From Alisma plantago-aquatica (Eukaryota > Streptophyta > Magnoliopsida > Alismatales > Alismataceae), in NCBI GenBank assembly GCA_963693085.1, contig OY856409.1:239498558-239562557 (forward strand): 64,000 nucleotides of DNA, written 5' to 3'. The first letter of the stretch is position 1. Each line of letters opens with the position of its first letter. The notes beneath the pieces are model-generated. The model was not told the origin of the DNA. It searched no databases and saw only the letters and a program-made list of their open reading frames with translations. Made by a program: the position numbers and the translations under genes. Below are positions 10,018-21,685 of the stretch, in pieces.

Positions 10018-11313
10018 CAGCTACAGGGAGCCGAAAAGACAGCTTGGTCAGTTCGGATACTTAGGAATTCGGACAGTTGGGAGCCTTGAGTGTTCTTCGG
10101 AGGAAACTGCGAGAGCAGGTGTATTGCGCCCCAGTGCTCGTGCCGGGCAACACTAGGTGAGCTTCTCCTCATCCCGATAGGGAGGGGATAGTTCACTTAG
10201 GACTGTCCCGGGCGACACTACGGGCCGATATCGGCCGACGTAGATGAGCGACACAAGTGCCCGACAACAACAAATGCGTAGCTCTTAGCCCGATACGATA
10301 TCAAACCGATACACTTAGCTTGTCGAGCGTGCCGCCTGAGAGGGTGTGCCGCCCGACATGAGCGTATCAGCCAAGGTCTTTGAGCGATACGGTCGACAGT
10401 CGCTGCGTGCCGCCCGAGAGGGTGTGCCGCCCGACACCTCTGTATCAGGCTAGGCCTCTGACCGATATCGGGCAGGAGAGCTACATCACCCTTTCGTCCT
10501 TATACATCAAGGAGGCGACACCTATCTTTACTTTCTATCATTTAATTTCTTACTTATGTATTGTAATTAAGACCCTTTATTTGTCTATGGGAATAGAAGA
10601 TGATTAATTACTTACTGCTCTATGCTTGGTGCACAATGTTGGATGACTGCTATGTTTGATATCCGAACTCTAGCTTGCATGTTTGGATCACGTTTCGCTT
10701 AGCTAACGAATCGCGTTTTCCCGTCGCAACAACTTCGAGAGTTGTGTTGTGGCTCTAGTGTTCGGTCCGATTCTGGAGTACGAGAGTGCCTGGAACGGAG
10801 TTGCTTTAGTGACCTTTCCACTCTAATTTTAGTCCAGTGACCTCGAGAGGGGCGCTGATGCCTTATTAGAGGTACCTGCTCTGAGAGGAGGGGTACAAGA
10901 CTGGTTCTACCGCCGCTTGTTTTATCGCAGTTTTACCCTTCGTACCTCGCTTTAGCTCGAGCAATATCTTTCTGTTTCCATTGCATGAAAACCCCTAAAA
11001 ACTGCTAAATGACTAAAACCTTAAATCTTTCTAGTAGCTCCAGTTGGAGATAGTTTTCTTCATTTTATTTGTGACATCTTACTGCTTCCCTTTTTGGGAA
11101 TTTACATCTCTTCATACCTGCCAGAGTGTAGCGTGTCGATTTCGTGTTCTCAACACTACCCCCCTTGTCCCTGTGTTCGACCCCGTATATCTACTTCGAC
11201 CCCGTAAACAAAGTTGCGGGGGCCTAGAAGGAATTGGGTTTATAAATGTAAAATCTCAACTACATCAAATCCGCCTCCACTTTTGGACGCGTGATTTAGG
11301 CCGGTCAAGTTTT

Positions 11314-11330
11314 TGGCGCCGTTGCCGGGG
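11314..11330 (+). other. Primer-binding site of element C (tRNA-Asp)
   Basis: TGGCGCCGTTGCCGGGG begins 6 bases after the LTR end. It is an exact complement of the plant tRNA-Asp(GTC) 3' end including CCA. Elements A, B and D use a Met-initiator-type PBS instead. Confidence 0.9.
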
Positions 11331-11552
11331 ACAAGGAAAAATGCACTGTTGACGAATCCGAATCCACTAACTACACTCTTGTGCCTCAAGCTCAGCAATG
11401 AGTTTGACAACACTCTTTTTCTTTTTCTTTTTCCTTATTGTTATTCTTTGCTTGAAATTAATAAATCTTTCTTCTAAACTTGATTCCTCGTGCCACTAAT
11501 AGGTACTCAGAAGAACGGTGATCTGTTCCACTGAGCACCAACTCCAACCGTC

Positions 11553-12535
11553 ATGCCACCTCGCATTGAGCCACCCCATTCTAGAGACGAACACCAAGGG
11601 AGGAGGCCTGATTCGCCCCTTCCTGAAGGCAACGACAGGTACGACGGTGACCATCAACAAGAAGATCCAGACTCAGGAGAGTACGAGGAGGACCATCACC
11701 GACACAGACGCCATCACCGTCAGAGGCAAAGAAGAAATCGGAACGATCAGGAACAACGTCGGGGAGAAAGCGACAGCAACGACTCCGAAGAGGAGGAGAA
11801 GACATTGAGAGAGTTGGTGTCCACAAAATCCAACAACTCCAGGAGCAGGTCAATATTATCCAGCTGAAGCTAGCGGATTCTACCCCATTGGTTGTCGCCT
11901 TTCAGGCAGGCGACGTCGTAGTCCCGGTCGACGATCTAAGGGATGTAGTGAAGGAAGGTGGGTGCTTGGATGTAACAGTTGCAGTCGCTTACATCCAATA
12001 TATACAGCCAAAGCTAGAAGATGCATACATAGCCCCGCCCATGCTTTTCAATGACGTCTGCCTCACCGACGAAACAGGAGCGAAGAAAAAATTTCTAGCA
12101 GAATTGAGAGGTGGGATTCCAGGGACTATCTTTTTGCCAATTCTGCATTACAATCATTGGACGCTCCTAACTGTGTACACCCGGCAGCGAGCATGAATTT
12201 TCTACAATAGCTCAGACAGCAACAGGAACCATCCAGTGCCGTGTACATCAGAGCCTTTGACACCCGTCGAACGCCTAGTCTGCAAATACTACGACGAGGT
12301 GGCAAAGATGATACAACCACTCATGGACTTGCAAGAAAGCAAATGGCATGAACTCCAGTTCTGCCACCGCAGTCCGCAGCAACTTCCATTATCCAACGAC
12401 TACGGCATCTACGTCCTGGAATGGATAGCAAATAAGGAAACACCTGACCAGCTCAACCACATCGTCTATCACAACAGAAGGGGCGAATATGTGTGGGATC
12501 TTCTGGCTGACGCAGGTGCAACCTCACTGGAATAA
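11553..12535 (+). pseudogene. Ulp1/C48-protease-like protein carried by element C, broken
   Basis: ATG at 11553 starts a charged, His/Arg/Glu-rich N-terminus of about 90 residues. Around 11820 the likely coding frame shifts to the frame that runs to 12535, with a coiled-coil-like IQQLQEQVNIIQLKLAD and then a C-terminal domain. That domain has HYNHWTLLTVY, then FYNSS and PQQLPLSNDYGIYVLEW, the order seen in Ulp1/SUMO-protease (peptidase C48) folds: His-Trp, Asp, Gln, Cys. Here His is kept (12155-12157). The expected Asp is probably Asn (12206-12208). The catalytic Cys position of the DCG motif is Tyr (TAC, 12401-12403). A TGA at 12194-12196 splits the frame. Such a product could not be an active cysteine protease. 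It was probably acquired from a host or transposon gene. Domain assignment comes from motifs by eye. Confidence 0.65.
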
Positions 12536-13578
12536 ACATTATCTCACCTTAACTACTTCACAACTCTGGGACAGAGTGTGGAGCAAGTTTGGGGGGGGGG
12601 TACCATGTACCAGTGAGGGAGGTACAAATTTTGTCTGAATTTTCTAACTTAATCTTCTTCATTCTTTTGTCTCCAATTCTTTATTCTTTTGTTCTTGCCT
12701 GTATCATTTGTACATATATGTGTTTATGTCAAAATTTTGAAAAATTTTGCTTATTTTGTTCCCATGCATATGTACAAAGTCGCTATATTAGTAAAAACCT
12801 GATGCAACTGCTTGCAAAGTTAGTTTTATTTGTGCTTAATGAGATGCAAGTTTTTTTATATCTTTCTGATAATGTTGCTTCAAACAAACTGAAGATTACG
12901 TTTTTCTGTGCCAAAAATTTTGAAAAATATAATAATCTCGCAAACAGCTAAGAGACGAGTATGGAGAAGGAAAAAGATGTCCAAACAGTAAGAATCTTTT
13001 GTTTCCCTTTACCCAAAAAAAATCCCAAAAAGAGAAAGCGGCCTTATGAGAGTGAATAAAAAAGCATGAGAGTTGTGCCCAATAAAAGAAAATATATATA
13101 TATATATACACACTTGTTTTCCAAAAGTACCCATCTTTAGGCATGGTAGATCCGGGGCAGTGGTACGTAGGATGTGAAATCACTGCTCTAAAGCCAACTG
13201 GCTTGGACTGCAGGGACCACTTGCCCGTTAACGGACCCTTACCTGGATGGACTGATGGGAAACAAGAAGAAAAACCCAAAAAACCTTAGCCTAGCCCTTA
13301 CACAACTTTCTACCCTAAAAATAAAGCTGCTTGGTGTGGAAGCTAACTTCGGAATCATACACTAAAGTCTCGCTGAAGCTGTAGAGAAAAATATTTACTG
13401 AAACAATAAGGAAGGAAACGCAAGGTCTTTTGTTCGTAGTGGGGCAGCATTATCTCTAAAGGCATCGCGATTCTTGTTTTACCTCTTGGCCTGAGAACTA
13501 TACTGCGCAAGAAGAAGCATCGCTAAATAAAGTTTGAATATTGATTGAGGACAATCAAAACACTAAGTTTGGGGGAGT
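12536..13578 (+). other. Non-coding 3' interior of element C
   Basis: AT-rich stretch with no convincing gene. It holds a G10 run preceded by AAGTTTG (12583-12600), a possible duplicate polypurine tract, and an (AT)n run at 13092-13109. The frames here are short and lack motifs. Confidence 0.6.
13564..13577 (+). other. Polypurine tract of element C
   Basis: AAGTTTGGGGGAG abuts the 3' LTR start at 13579. It is the expected second-strand primer site and is typical of Tat/Athila-like plant elements. Confidence 0.75.
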
Positions 13579-15373
13579 TGATAACACCAAATTTTGTGAT
13601 GTTTTAGGCTATTTTTCTGTTATCAAAACTGCCCTTTTCTGCTATTTTCCTCTATTTTGTAAGCACTTTCGCAATAATTGGCCGGGCAATGCTCTTAATC
13701 CTATTTTTTCATCTTTTGCAGAATTTCTCCTCGTTTTGGGGCAATAAGGTCATCCCGGCCCACAAATAAGTCCAAGTCTGTTTCAGCCTTCCTAACGCCC
13801 GATACAACCTCTTCCCGACAGGGTGGAGCGATACAATGATGAATGACAAAGGGATGCCGCGCAAGAAGAAGCTGACGGACGACACACCTTCTACCCGACA
13901 GGGAGCCAAGCTCGCCACGACAGCCCAGGCTTGTCGGGCGACACGGCCACCCACCGGCCGGCGTGCCGCCCGTCACGTGACCGATAGCCGATACCCCTGC
14001 GCTGAGTGATACCAGTATCGGCCATCCACCGACCCGTGAATGAGGAGGACACGTGGCGCTTTGAGCACCATAAATTCCCCCAACCGCTACCTATAAATAG
14101 CAACTACAGGGAGCCGAAAAGACAGCTTGGTCAGTTCAGATACTTCAGAATTTGGACAGTTGGGAGCCTTGAGTGTTCTTCGGAGGAAACTGCGAGAGCA
14201 GGTGTATCGCGCCCCAGTGCTCGTGCCGGGCGACACTAGGTGAGCTTCTCCTCATCCCGAGAGGGAGGGGACAGTTCACTTAGGACCGTCCCGGGCGACA
14301 CTGCGGGCCGATATCGGCCGACGTAGATGAGCGACACAAGTGCCCGACAACAACAAATGCGTAGCTCTTAGCCCGACACGATATCAAACTGATACACTTA
14401 GCTTGTAGAGTGTGCCGCCCGACATGAGCGTATCGGCCAGGGTCCTTGAGCGATACGGTCGACACTCGGTGCGTGCCGCCCGAGAGGGTGTGCCTCCCGA
14501 CACCTCTGTATCGGGCTAGGCCTCTGACCGATATCGGGCAGGAGAGCTACAACACCCTATTGTCCTTCTACATCAAGGAGGCGACACCTATTTTTACTTT
14601 CTGTCATTTAATTCTTTACTTATGCATTGTAATTAAGACCCTTTATTTGTCTATGGGAATAGAAGATGCTTAATTACTTGCTGCTCTATGCTTGGTGCAC
14701 AATGTTGGATGACTACTATGTTTGATATCTGAACTCTAGCTTGCATGTTTGGATCGCGTTTCTCTTAGCTAACGAATCGTGTTTTCCCGTCGCAAAAACT
14801 TCGAGAGTTGTGTTGTGGCTCTAGTGTTCGGTCCGATTCTGGAGTACGAGAGTGCCTGGAACGGAGTTGCTTTAGTGACCTTTCCACTCTAATTTTAGTC
14901 CAATGACCTCGAGAGGGGCGCTGATGCCTTGTTAGAGGTACCCACTCTGAGAGGAGGGGTACAGGATGGGTTCTACCGCCGCTTGTTTTACCATAGTTTT
15001 ACCCTTCGTACCTCGCTTTAGCTCGAGCAATATCTTTCTGTTTTCATTGCATGAAAACCCCTAAAAACTTCTAAATGACTAAAACCTTAAATCTTTCTAG
15101 TAGCTCCAGTTGGAGATAGTTTTCTTCGTTTTATTTGTGACATCTTATTGCTTCCCTTTTTGGGAATTTACATCTCTTCATACCTGCCAGAGTGTAGCGT
15201 GTCGATTCCGTGTTCTCAACACAACCCCCCTTATCCCTGTGTTTGACCCCGTATATCTACTTCGACCCCGTAAACAAAGTTGTGGGGGCCTAGAAGGAAT
15301 TGGGTTTAAAAATGTAAAAGGTCGACTACCTCAAATCCTCCTCCACTTTTGGACGCATGATTTAGGCCGGTCA
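13579..15373 (+). repeat. 3' LTR of element C
   Basis: 1795-bp copy of the 5' LTR starting TGATAACACC and ending GGCCGGTCA. G-boxes (13974, 14050) and TATA (14091-14100) are conserved. The RT of element B resumes after the GTGGG duplication at 15374-15378. Confidence 0.92.
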
Positions 15374-15378
15374 GTGGG

Positions 15379-16000
15379 GTGCGCCAGTTCTGTTCGTAAA
15401 GAAGAAGGATGGATCAATGCATCTGTGCATAGATTACCGGCAGTTGAACAAAGTTATGATCAAGAACAAGTACCCTTTTCCAAGGATAGACGACATGTTT
15501 GATCAATTGTGTGGTGCTACAGTGTTCTCAAAGATCGATCTATGGTCTGGATATCATCAGTTGAGGATCAAGGATGAGGGCATACCAAAGTCAGCTTTCA
15601 GGATGAGGTATGGTCACTTTGAGTTTGTGGTTATATCGTTTGGGCTAACCAATGCACCTGCTTCTTTCATGGATCTGATGAACAGGGTGTTCTGTCCGTT
15701 TCTAGATCAATTTGTTGTGGTCTTCATAGATGACATCTTGATCTATAGTCGGGATAGTCAACAGCATGAACAACATCTTTGACAAGTGTTGAGTCTCCTT
15801 CGCCAACACTAGTTGTATGCCATGTTTAGTAAGTGCGAATTCTGGTTGGAGGAAGTGACTTTCTTGGGTCATGTGATATCGGCGGAAGGAGTCAGAGTTG
15901 ATCCCAAGAAGGTGGAGTCAGTTGTAGAGTGGGAGCAACTAAAGACGTCGACTGAAGTTTGTAGTTTTCTGGGTTTAGCAGGATACTACCAGAGGTTTAT
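15379..16000 (+). pseudogene. pol: Reverse transcriptase of element B, main part
   Basis: The frame resumes at G15379 after element C and its duplication. RT motifs follow in order: [43 protein letters not shown], the catalytic FIDDILIYS (about 15725-15752), then FLGHVIS and [12 protein letters not shown]. Both Asp residues of the FIDD box are present. In-frame stops at 15780 (TGA) and about 15810 (TAG) kill it, without a frameshift. The RT would copy element RNA into DNA. Confidence 0.93.
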
Positions 16001-16620
16001 AAAGAGCTTTAGTGTGATCGCGCTACCGTTGATGAATTTGACCAGGAAGGATGTACCTTTTATTTGGGATGATCGTTGTCGGCGAGCTTTTCAAAGCTTG
16101 AAGGAGAAGCTGACTAGTACTCCAGTGTTGGTGTTGCCAGAGCCTGGGAAAGGCTATGTGGTTTTCTACGATGCTTCTAAGAAAGGCTTAGGTTGTGTGC
16201 TGATGCAGGAAGATCATGTGGTTTCTTTTGCTTCCTGACATCTTAAGAAACATGAGGAGAGTTATCTGACACATGATTTGGAGCTGGTAGTGGTGGTCCA
16301 TGCATTAAAGATTTAGAGACACTATCTTTATGGGGAAGTGTGTCAGATCTTTACAGATCATAAGAACCTAAAGTATATCTTCTCGTAGAGTGAGCTGAAC
16401 ATGCGACATGATCGCTGGATGGAGCTTATCAGTGATTATGATTACACCATCTAGTATCATCCTGGTAAGGCAAACGTGATAGCTGATGTGCTTAGTAGGA
16501 AGTCTTCTTCTCTTCCTACGAAGAAGGCATGGTTGAGTTCGTTGATATGCCATAAGCGGGATATGTTCGTCTCTTTGTGGCAGGTGAATGTACAGTTGAA
16601 AGTTTCCTTATTGGAAGGAA
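16001..16620 (+). pseudogene. pol: RNase H domain and connection of element B, broken
   Basis: In the same frame as [33 protein letters not shown], then [17 protein letters not shown] with the first catalytic Asp, [21 protein letters not shown] and RWMELISDYDYTI.YHPGKANVIADVLSR. Stops at 16236 (TGA), about 16314, 16387 and 16453 interrupt it. The order is that of Ty3/gypsy RNase H following RT. It would degrade the RNA strand during reverse transcription. Confidence 0.88.
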
Positions 16621-16649
16621 TGTTGGCATAGATGCAAGTGTAGCCTACA

Positions 16650-17555
16650 TTGAGGCAGCAGATCAAAGAAGCACAACAGGTAGATGCTATAGTTCAGTTG
16701 ATCCGGACAGAATTTGGCAGCAAGAAGCGTGATGGCTTCCATGAGTCTGAGGATGGACTAGTTTGTTATCATAACATAATGATGGTTCCCGATGTTGATG
16801 ATTTGAGGAAGTTAGTGCTCGAGGAAGCTCACACATTGATGTATGCTATGCATCCAGGTGTCACCAAGATGTATCATAATATGAGGTACCTGTATTGGTG
16901 GCATGGCTTGAAGAGAGATGTGGTCGAGTATGTGGCTAGGTGTGCGGTATGCCAGCAGGTTAAGGCTGAGAATCAGAAGCCGGTAGGTACGTTGCAACCC
17001 ATGCCGATACCGCAGTGGAAATGGGATCATGTAACCATGGATTTCGTAGTTCATCTTTTGAGGACAGCTAGAAATCATGATTCCATTTGGGTGATAGTGG
17101 ATAGATTGACGAAGTCTGCCCATTTTATACCTGTGAAAATGACATATACAACAGAGAAGCTTGCTCAGGTGTATGTGGATGAGATAGTGCATTTTCACGG
17201 TGTGCCCACAACAATAGTCTCTGACCGAGGTCCTTAGTTCACGAGTCATTTTTGGGAACAGTTGCACAGAGCATTGGGAATGCAGTTGAGGTTCAGTACC
17301 GCTTTCCATCCGCAGACCGATGGACAGTCTGAAAGGACTATTCAGACTTTGGAGGATCTTCTCCGAGCTAGTGTTTTGCAGTTCCTAGGCAGTTGGGACG
17401 TGCATCTCAGTTTGATAGAGTTCGCCTACAACAACAGTTACCAACGGAGTATCGACATGGCACCTTATAAGGCTTTATATGGAAGGAAGTGTAGATCTCC
17501 TTTATGTTGGTATGAGTCTGGCGAGTATCAACTTTTGGGTCCTGAGTTAGTGTAG
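16650..17555 (+). pseudogene. pol: Integrase of element B, broken
   Basis: The HHCC zinc-binding region (HPGVTKMYHNMRYLYWWHGLKRDV...CAVCQQVK) is followed by the DDE core. VDRLTKSAHFIP carries the first Asp, VSDRGP the second, and DGQSERTIQTLEDLLRA the Glu. A TAG follows VSDRGP at 17236 and another stands at 17553. All parts are in one frame with RT. Integrase would insert element DNA and make the 5-bp duplications. Confidence 0.93.
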
Positions 17556-18104
17556 CAGACGACAGAGAAGATCAAGGTGATACAGCAACAGTTGAAAGTT
17601 GCACAGGATAGACATAAGTCGTATGCAGATAATTGTCGATGACCTCTAGAGTTCCAGGTGGGAGACAAGGTGTATCTCAAGGTCTCTCCATGGAAAGGCG
17701 TGCTGAGGTTTGGTCGGAAAGGAAAGTTGTCTCCTAGGTATATGGGGCCATATCTGGTGATAGCACGTGTTGGCAAAGTGGCTTACAAGTTAGAGCTACC
17801 GCCAGAGTTGCACAGGTTGCATCCAATGTTCCATGTCAGTATGCTGAAGAAAAGTCATCCAGGCATAGAGACAGTGATACAGCCGGTTGAGGTTGAGCTT
17901 GATGAAAATGTGACCTATGAGGAAGGTCCAGTGTTGATCCTTGACATAAGAGTAAAGAAGCTAAATAGGAAGGACCTAGTTCTTGTGAAGGTTCTTTGGC
18001 ATCATCGTGGCATTGAGGAAGCCACGTGGGAGCTTGAGGAAGAGATGAGGAGGAAGTATCCCTCGCTTTTCTCTTCGGATTTTGGTGGCAAAATCCTTTT
18101 GTAG
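17556..18104 (+). pseudogene. pol: C-terminal integrase/chromodomain-like segment of element B
   Basis: The frame continues through VGDKVYLKVSPWKGVLRFG, GKLSPRYMGPY and HPMFHVSMLKK to a terminal VKVLWHHRGIEEATWELEEE block, then ends at TAG 18102-18104, 12 bp before the 3' LTR. This is the GPF/Y-type tail plus chromodomain-like end of plant chromoviruses (family knowledge); a formal profile search would confirm the chromodomain. A stop about 17641 interrupts the connection. Confidence 0.8.
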
Positions 18105-18116
18105 GGGTTTATGGCT

Positions 18117-21100
18117 TGTAAAGACCCTGACCTTCATTTTGGGCTTACCATGTTTGCTTTGACTAAACCTTGTGTTTAGATGTTTGCTAATCACCTGAGT
18201 TGGGGTTAGGGCTTGTTTGTGCTTTGTTGAGAGGTTGAGGTGCAACTTGCAAATTACCCAAGTTTTAGGGTGATATCGGCCTAGGTGGTCCTTGTGACCT
18301 AGCTTCATTTGTGTCACCCTTGGTGACACTTGTTGCTCTTTTCTAACAAGGTGGCATAGCTTGGACTAGTAGTGGTTTGGGCGAGCACATGTGGAGCAGC
18401 CCTCTAGTGGACACCCACTTGACCCCCTTGTATATATACCCCCTCCTTTGTGAGTTTGTAACCCCTTTTGTCTCCTTAGTTGCTTCCCTTCTCTCTTGGT
18501 GGCTGATATCCTTTAGTGGAGCTTGGAGGGAGGCATCCTTGGCAGCCATAGCTCTAGTCTTCTTCTTCCTCTAGTGGTGTCTGAAACCCTAGAGTGTCCT
18601 TGCTCCTTCTTCTCTTGTTGTGGTGCCTTGGCGCTTGGAGTGTGGAGCTTGGAACTTGGAGCTTTTGAGCTTGAGGAGTGTGCTCGAGGTGGGTTACATA
18701 ACTCCTAACCCTAACTATACTACTTGCCTACCATGTTGCTTTGTTAATGCTATGTTGATCAGCCATGTTACCTTGCTAGATATGTTTCTTGCTTTAATGG
18801 TCATGTTGTTGTGGTGCCTTGGTGCTTGGGTGTTGACCTAGTTGTTGGTTGGTTGGCCGATATGGTCATGATCTACCTTGCTGCCTGATATGTGATAGAG
18901 GTTGTGCAAGACCCCTCTCACTTAGTTGTTGAGAGGTGAGCCAACACTCTTGATCTTTTAGGGTTTGGTGGTTGTCTTGAGGTTTAAGATGAACAACCCG
19001 ATAGGCTGTGTAACCCGATATCCCCTGATGCCCGATATCATTTTGTTGAGAGGTGAAACCCGATATCCCTCTCCTAGAGTTGAACTTGGACTATATGTTA
19101 GATGGGTGTCTTATTGACCCCTTTGACCATTATGAGTCTTTACCCAAGATGATGCCTTGACCGATAGACTTGGATGACCGATATGTCTTATGGCCATTAT
19201 CAGGATAGTAAGGTGACATGGTGTTGGCTTTGTCCTTTGAGCAATATCGACCTATCACATGGATAGACCGTTATGAGTGTTATGCACCTTGTTGTCCCTT
19301 GCATGATATCGACATCCCTGCTTGTATGTGTGCATGGACGATATTGTCCTACCTTGTATCGTCCTCCCATGTTTTGACCTGTTATGAGCAATGTGTCAGT
19401 GTGCTGCCAATTATCGGCCTTAGGGCATTATTGGGATGTTTTGATTGGATGTTGCCCGATAGGGCATTAGCCCATTATGAGTGATGACTCGGGAAAGGTG
19501 TTAGCTGTTAACTGTTATGGTGTTCTTAGGCATTTCCCGATTTTGATGTTATAAGAGTGTTGGGCGTTATCGGCCTGACCTTGAGTGTTTACCCGATATG
19601 GGTGTCAACCCGAGATACATTTTGATTGATATCCATGTCAGCCCCTTTACGCCATGTTAACCAATACAATGATGAACGTTACACCTTTGGTGAGGGTTGA
19701 TACACCTATAGTGAGGAACGCTATGGGTTGTGATACCTTTGGTGAGGGTTGTCCCTTACCCGATATATCTATAGTGAGGTTTGTACTTTGGGTTTGGTTG
19801 GTAACCCTAATGCTTGATTGAAAAGTTATATATGATAATGTCATGCATAGATATGCTCATCCAATAGAATAATTATATCACTCTTGATATATGCAATAAG
19901 TTTAAGATGTTCCTTGTATGAGTACAATTGTACCTCTATGCTTATGTTAACCATGTAGGTACCATTTGTATGATGAGGCCATGGTGATGGCATGACAATG
20001 ATATGATGTGCAACATCAAGAGTTACGATGAACCCAGTGACATATGATGGGTGTGATGTACCCTGATGGTAGGATTGAATCCCTGTGATGTTGATCCTTG
20101 AGATGGATCTTGATGATTGGCAAGTGGCCAAGTGGTAACATGTAATGTTGGATCCTTGTGATGGATCAGGATGATGTCTATGGCGTTGAGAATAAGAATG
20201 ACAATGTAACACATGATAATGAGATCTATGTTGTTTACTTGTGTTATAATTTACATGTTACATAACTTGGTTGAATCTTGAAATACACTTAAAATATGTT
20301 AATTAATTACAGATGAATCTTTCATGTAGTTTTCCCTGGCTATAGATCCATCATCGTCAGGAGTTTGGTGATGGTGAAACAAGTTCTCCTAAGGGTTAAC
20401 CTGGAACGCATATTATTGAATATGCGGGGTGCGCCTACGCCCTAAGTAGTAGTGCATGTTTAGAGCATGGTTTTAGGCTCGTGGCTCAGTGTGGTTAGAG
20501 CATGGTGAACAAACCCATGACTTAGGATATGTGATAGAGCATGGTGAATAGGCCCATGGCTCAGTGATGATGGAGCACGATGAACATGCCCGTGGCTCAG
20601 TTTTCTAGCACTGATACATGTACCAAGGTGGGCTAGGCAGAGGGTAGCCTGACCCTGTGTGGCTGAGGCCACTTAAGCATGAGACTGCAATCCTACTTGT
20701 TGGTTCTTGTACACTGACCACAAGGGAAAGAGGTCATGGAACATGGCTCTCCCATTGACCTTGTATGGAAATCGATTGCGACCAAGCGGTGGTCGGTTTG
20801 GATCTGAGTGGTACAACTCACTTCCTCAGGGCATAATAAATTGTAATCCAGCCGTATAGTATATTTGCTTAGGGAAAACACAGAACATTGGTTGAGACCT
20901 TGTTTGTATAGTTGTCCTCATTATATCTTGCAGTTAATTATATGTTCCTCAAATATTATGATAAGTTCTTAGTTGGCATGTCTTATCAATCATGTTCCAT
21001 ATATTATATGTCTATATGCCTCTTAGATATCCTGATAATATGTTATAGAGTTAATTCCGCTTAGTATGTAGCATATATGATATGCTTATATCAGTTACTT

Positions 21101-21680
21101 GCTTTATCAGTTCTAGCTCTCCCGAGGTTTTATAGTTCGGCGGGGAGTTATGTTTCTCGCTAGGACTATGTGTCTCACCTTGTTGGTTTAAAACCCTTTT
21201 TAGGTGGACGTGCTAGATGTGGTGGTGATCGTGGTGTTGCAGCTGAGCAACAAGAAGAATAGTAGAAGGCAAGAGTTGGATATGCTACTTTTGTGGCTGT
21301 TTTGTAGTAGAGTCCTAGGGTCATCATCCATGTACTCTCAGGTCCTTGGAGGTGTTTTGACGAGGTTTCACGATGTATATTTGATATGTCTTTCTTATCT
21401 TGTTGTTGACCTGGCTAGGTCTGTTATGTAAATAAATAGGTGGTGAACTCTTGTGTTTATGGGATAGCTAGATCCTATGAGATGTGGATATGTATCAAGT
21501 TTAAGTATATTTATATAACATGTTTCCTTGCAGGATGTGGATCTAGTTGTAATAGTTCCTTTCTTATCTACTTTCCGCAATCGGTTTTAATTAACCTGTA
21601 TTTTGGTAATATGATGTTTATGATAGTTAGACACGTTTTTGCGTGGCATTTTTCTATCTTTGTGATGGCGGGATGTCACA
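18117..21680 (+). repeat. 3' LTR of element B (3564 bp)
   Basis: Starts TGTAAAGACCCTGACC and ends GGGATGTCACA. It matches the 5' LTR along most of its length but has a 279-bp deletion (junction at AGGGT, about 18268-18272) and a second rearranged segment near 18785-18830. The TATA-like box is at 18431-18438. Substitutions are scattered. Confidence 0.92.
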
Positions 21681-21685
21681 ATAGG

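Larger units (their letters stand above)
9497..11307 (+). repeat. 5' LTR of element C
   Basis: TG...CA repeat of 1811 bp, GC-rich, with frequent CCCGACA, CCGATATCGG and GTGCCGCCCGA motifs. Two CACGTG boxes stand upstream of a strong TATA box. A block near 10328-10440 (GTGTGCCGCCCGACA repeats) has one 16-bp stretch more than the 3' LTR, which explains the length difference. Confidence 0.92.
9497..15373 (+). mobile_element. Element C: non-autonomous LTR retrotransposon carrying a Ulp1-like frame
   Basis: C begins TGATAACACC, ends GGCCGGTCA and is flanked by the 5-bp duplication GTGGG (9492-9496 and 15374-15378), which restores B's RT frame when removed. The LTRs are 9497-11307 (1811 bp) and 13579-15373 (1795 bp), with about 3 differences in the first 68 aligned bases. 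A 17-base perfect tRNA-Asp PBS and a G-rich polypurine tract bound a 2.27 kb interior. No RT, integrase or protease is present, so C needs enzymes in trans. tRNA-Asp priming and the TTTGGGGGAG tract recall the Tat/Athila lineage (inference). LTR bases are visibly more GC-rich than the surroundings. Confidence 0.93.
3311..21680 (+). mobile_element. Element B: chromovirus-like Ty3/gypsy retrotransposon with nested element C
   Basis: The element is bounded by LTRs 3311-7416 and 18117-21680 that start TGTAA(A/G)GACC and end GGGATGTCACA. It is flanked by a perfect 5-bp target duplication ATAGG (3306-3310 and 21681-21685). PBS, gag, protease, RT, RNase H, integrase and a C-terminal domain follow in the Ty3/gypsy order. 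Element C (9497-15373) interrupts the RT. Without C and its duplicated bases B is about 12.5 kb. The C-terminal block after integrase, ending in a VKVLWHH...EEATWE-type segment, is typical of chromovirus (Tekay/Del-like) polyproteins; that clade name is inference. B is dead: gag and pol carry many in-frame stops and at least one frameshift near 9355. Confidence 0.93.

Noticed and set aside
11518..11853. Overlapping frames on both strands at the start of the C interior
   Set aside because: GC-rich composition keeps shadow frames open. Only the ATG at 11553 frame joined to the downstream C48-like frame makes sense.
12583..12600. G-rich tract as the true polypurine tract of C
   Set aside because: It is nearly 1 kb from the 3' LTR. 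The tract at 13564-13577 abuts the LTR and is the functional candidate.
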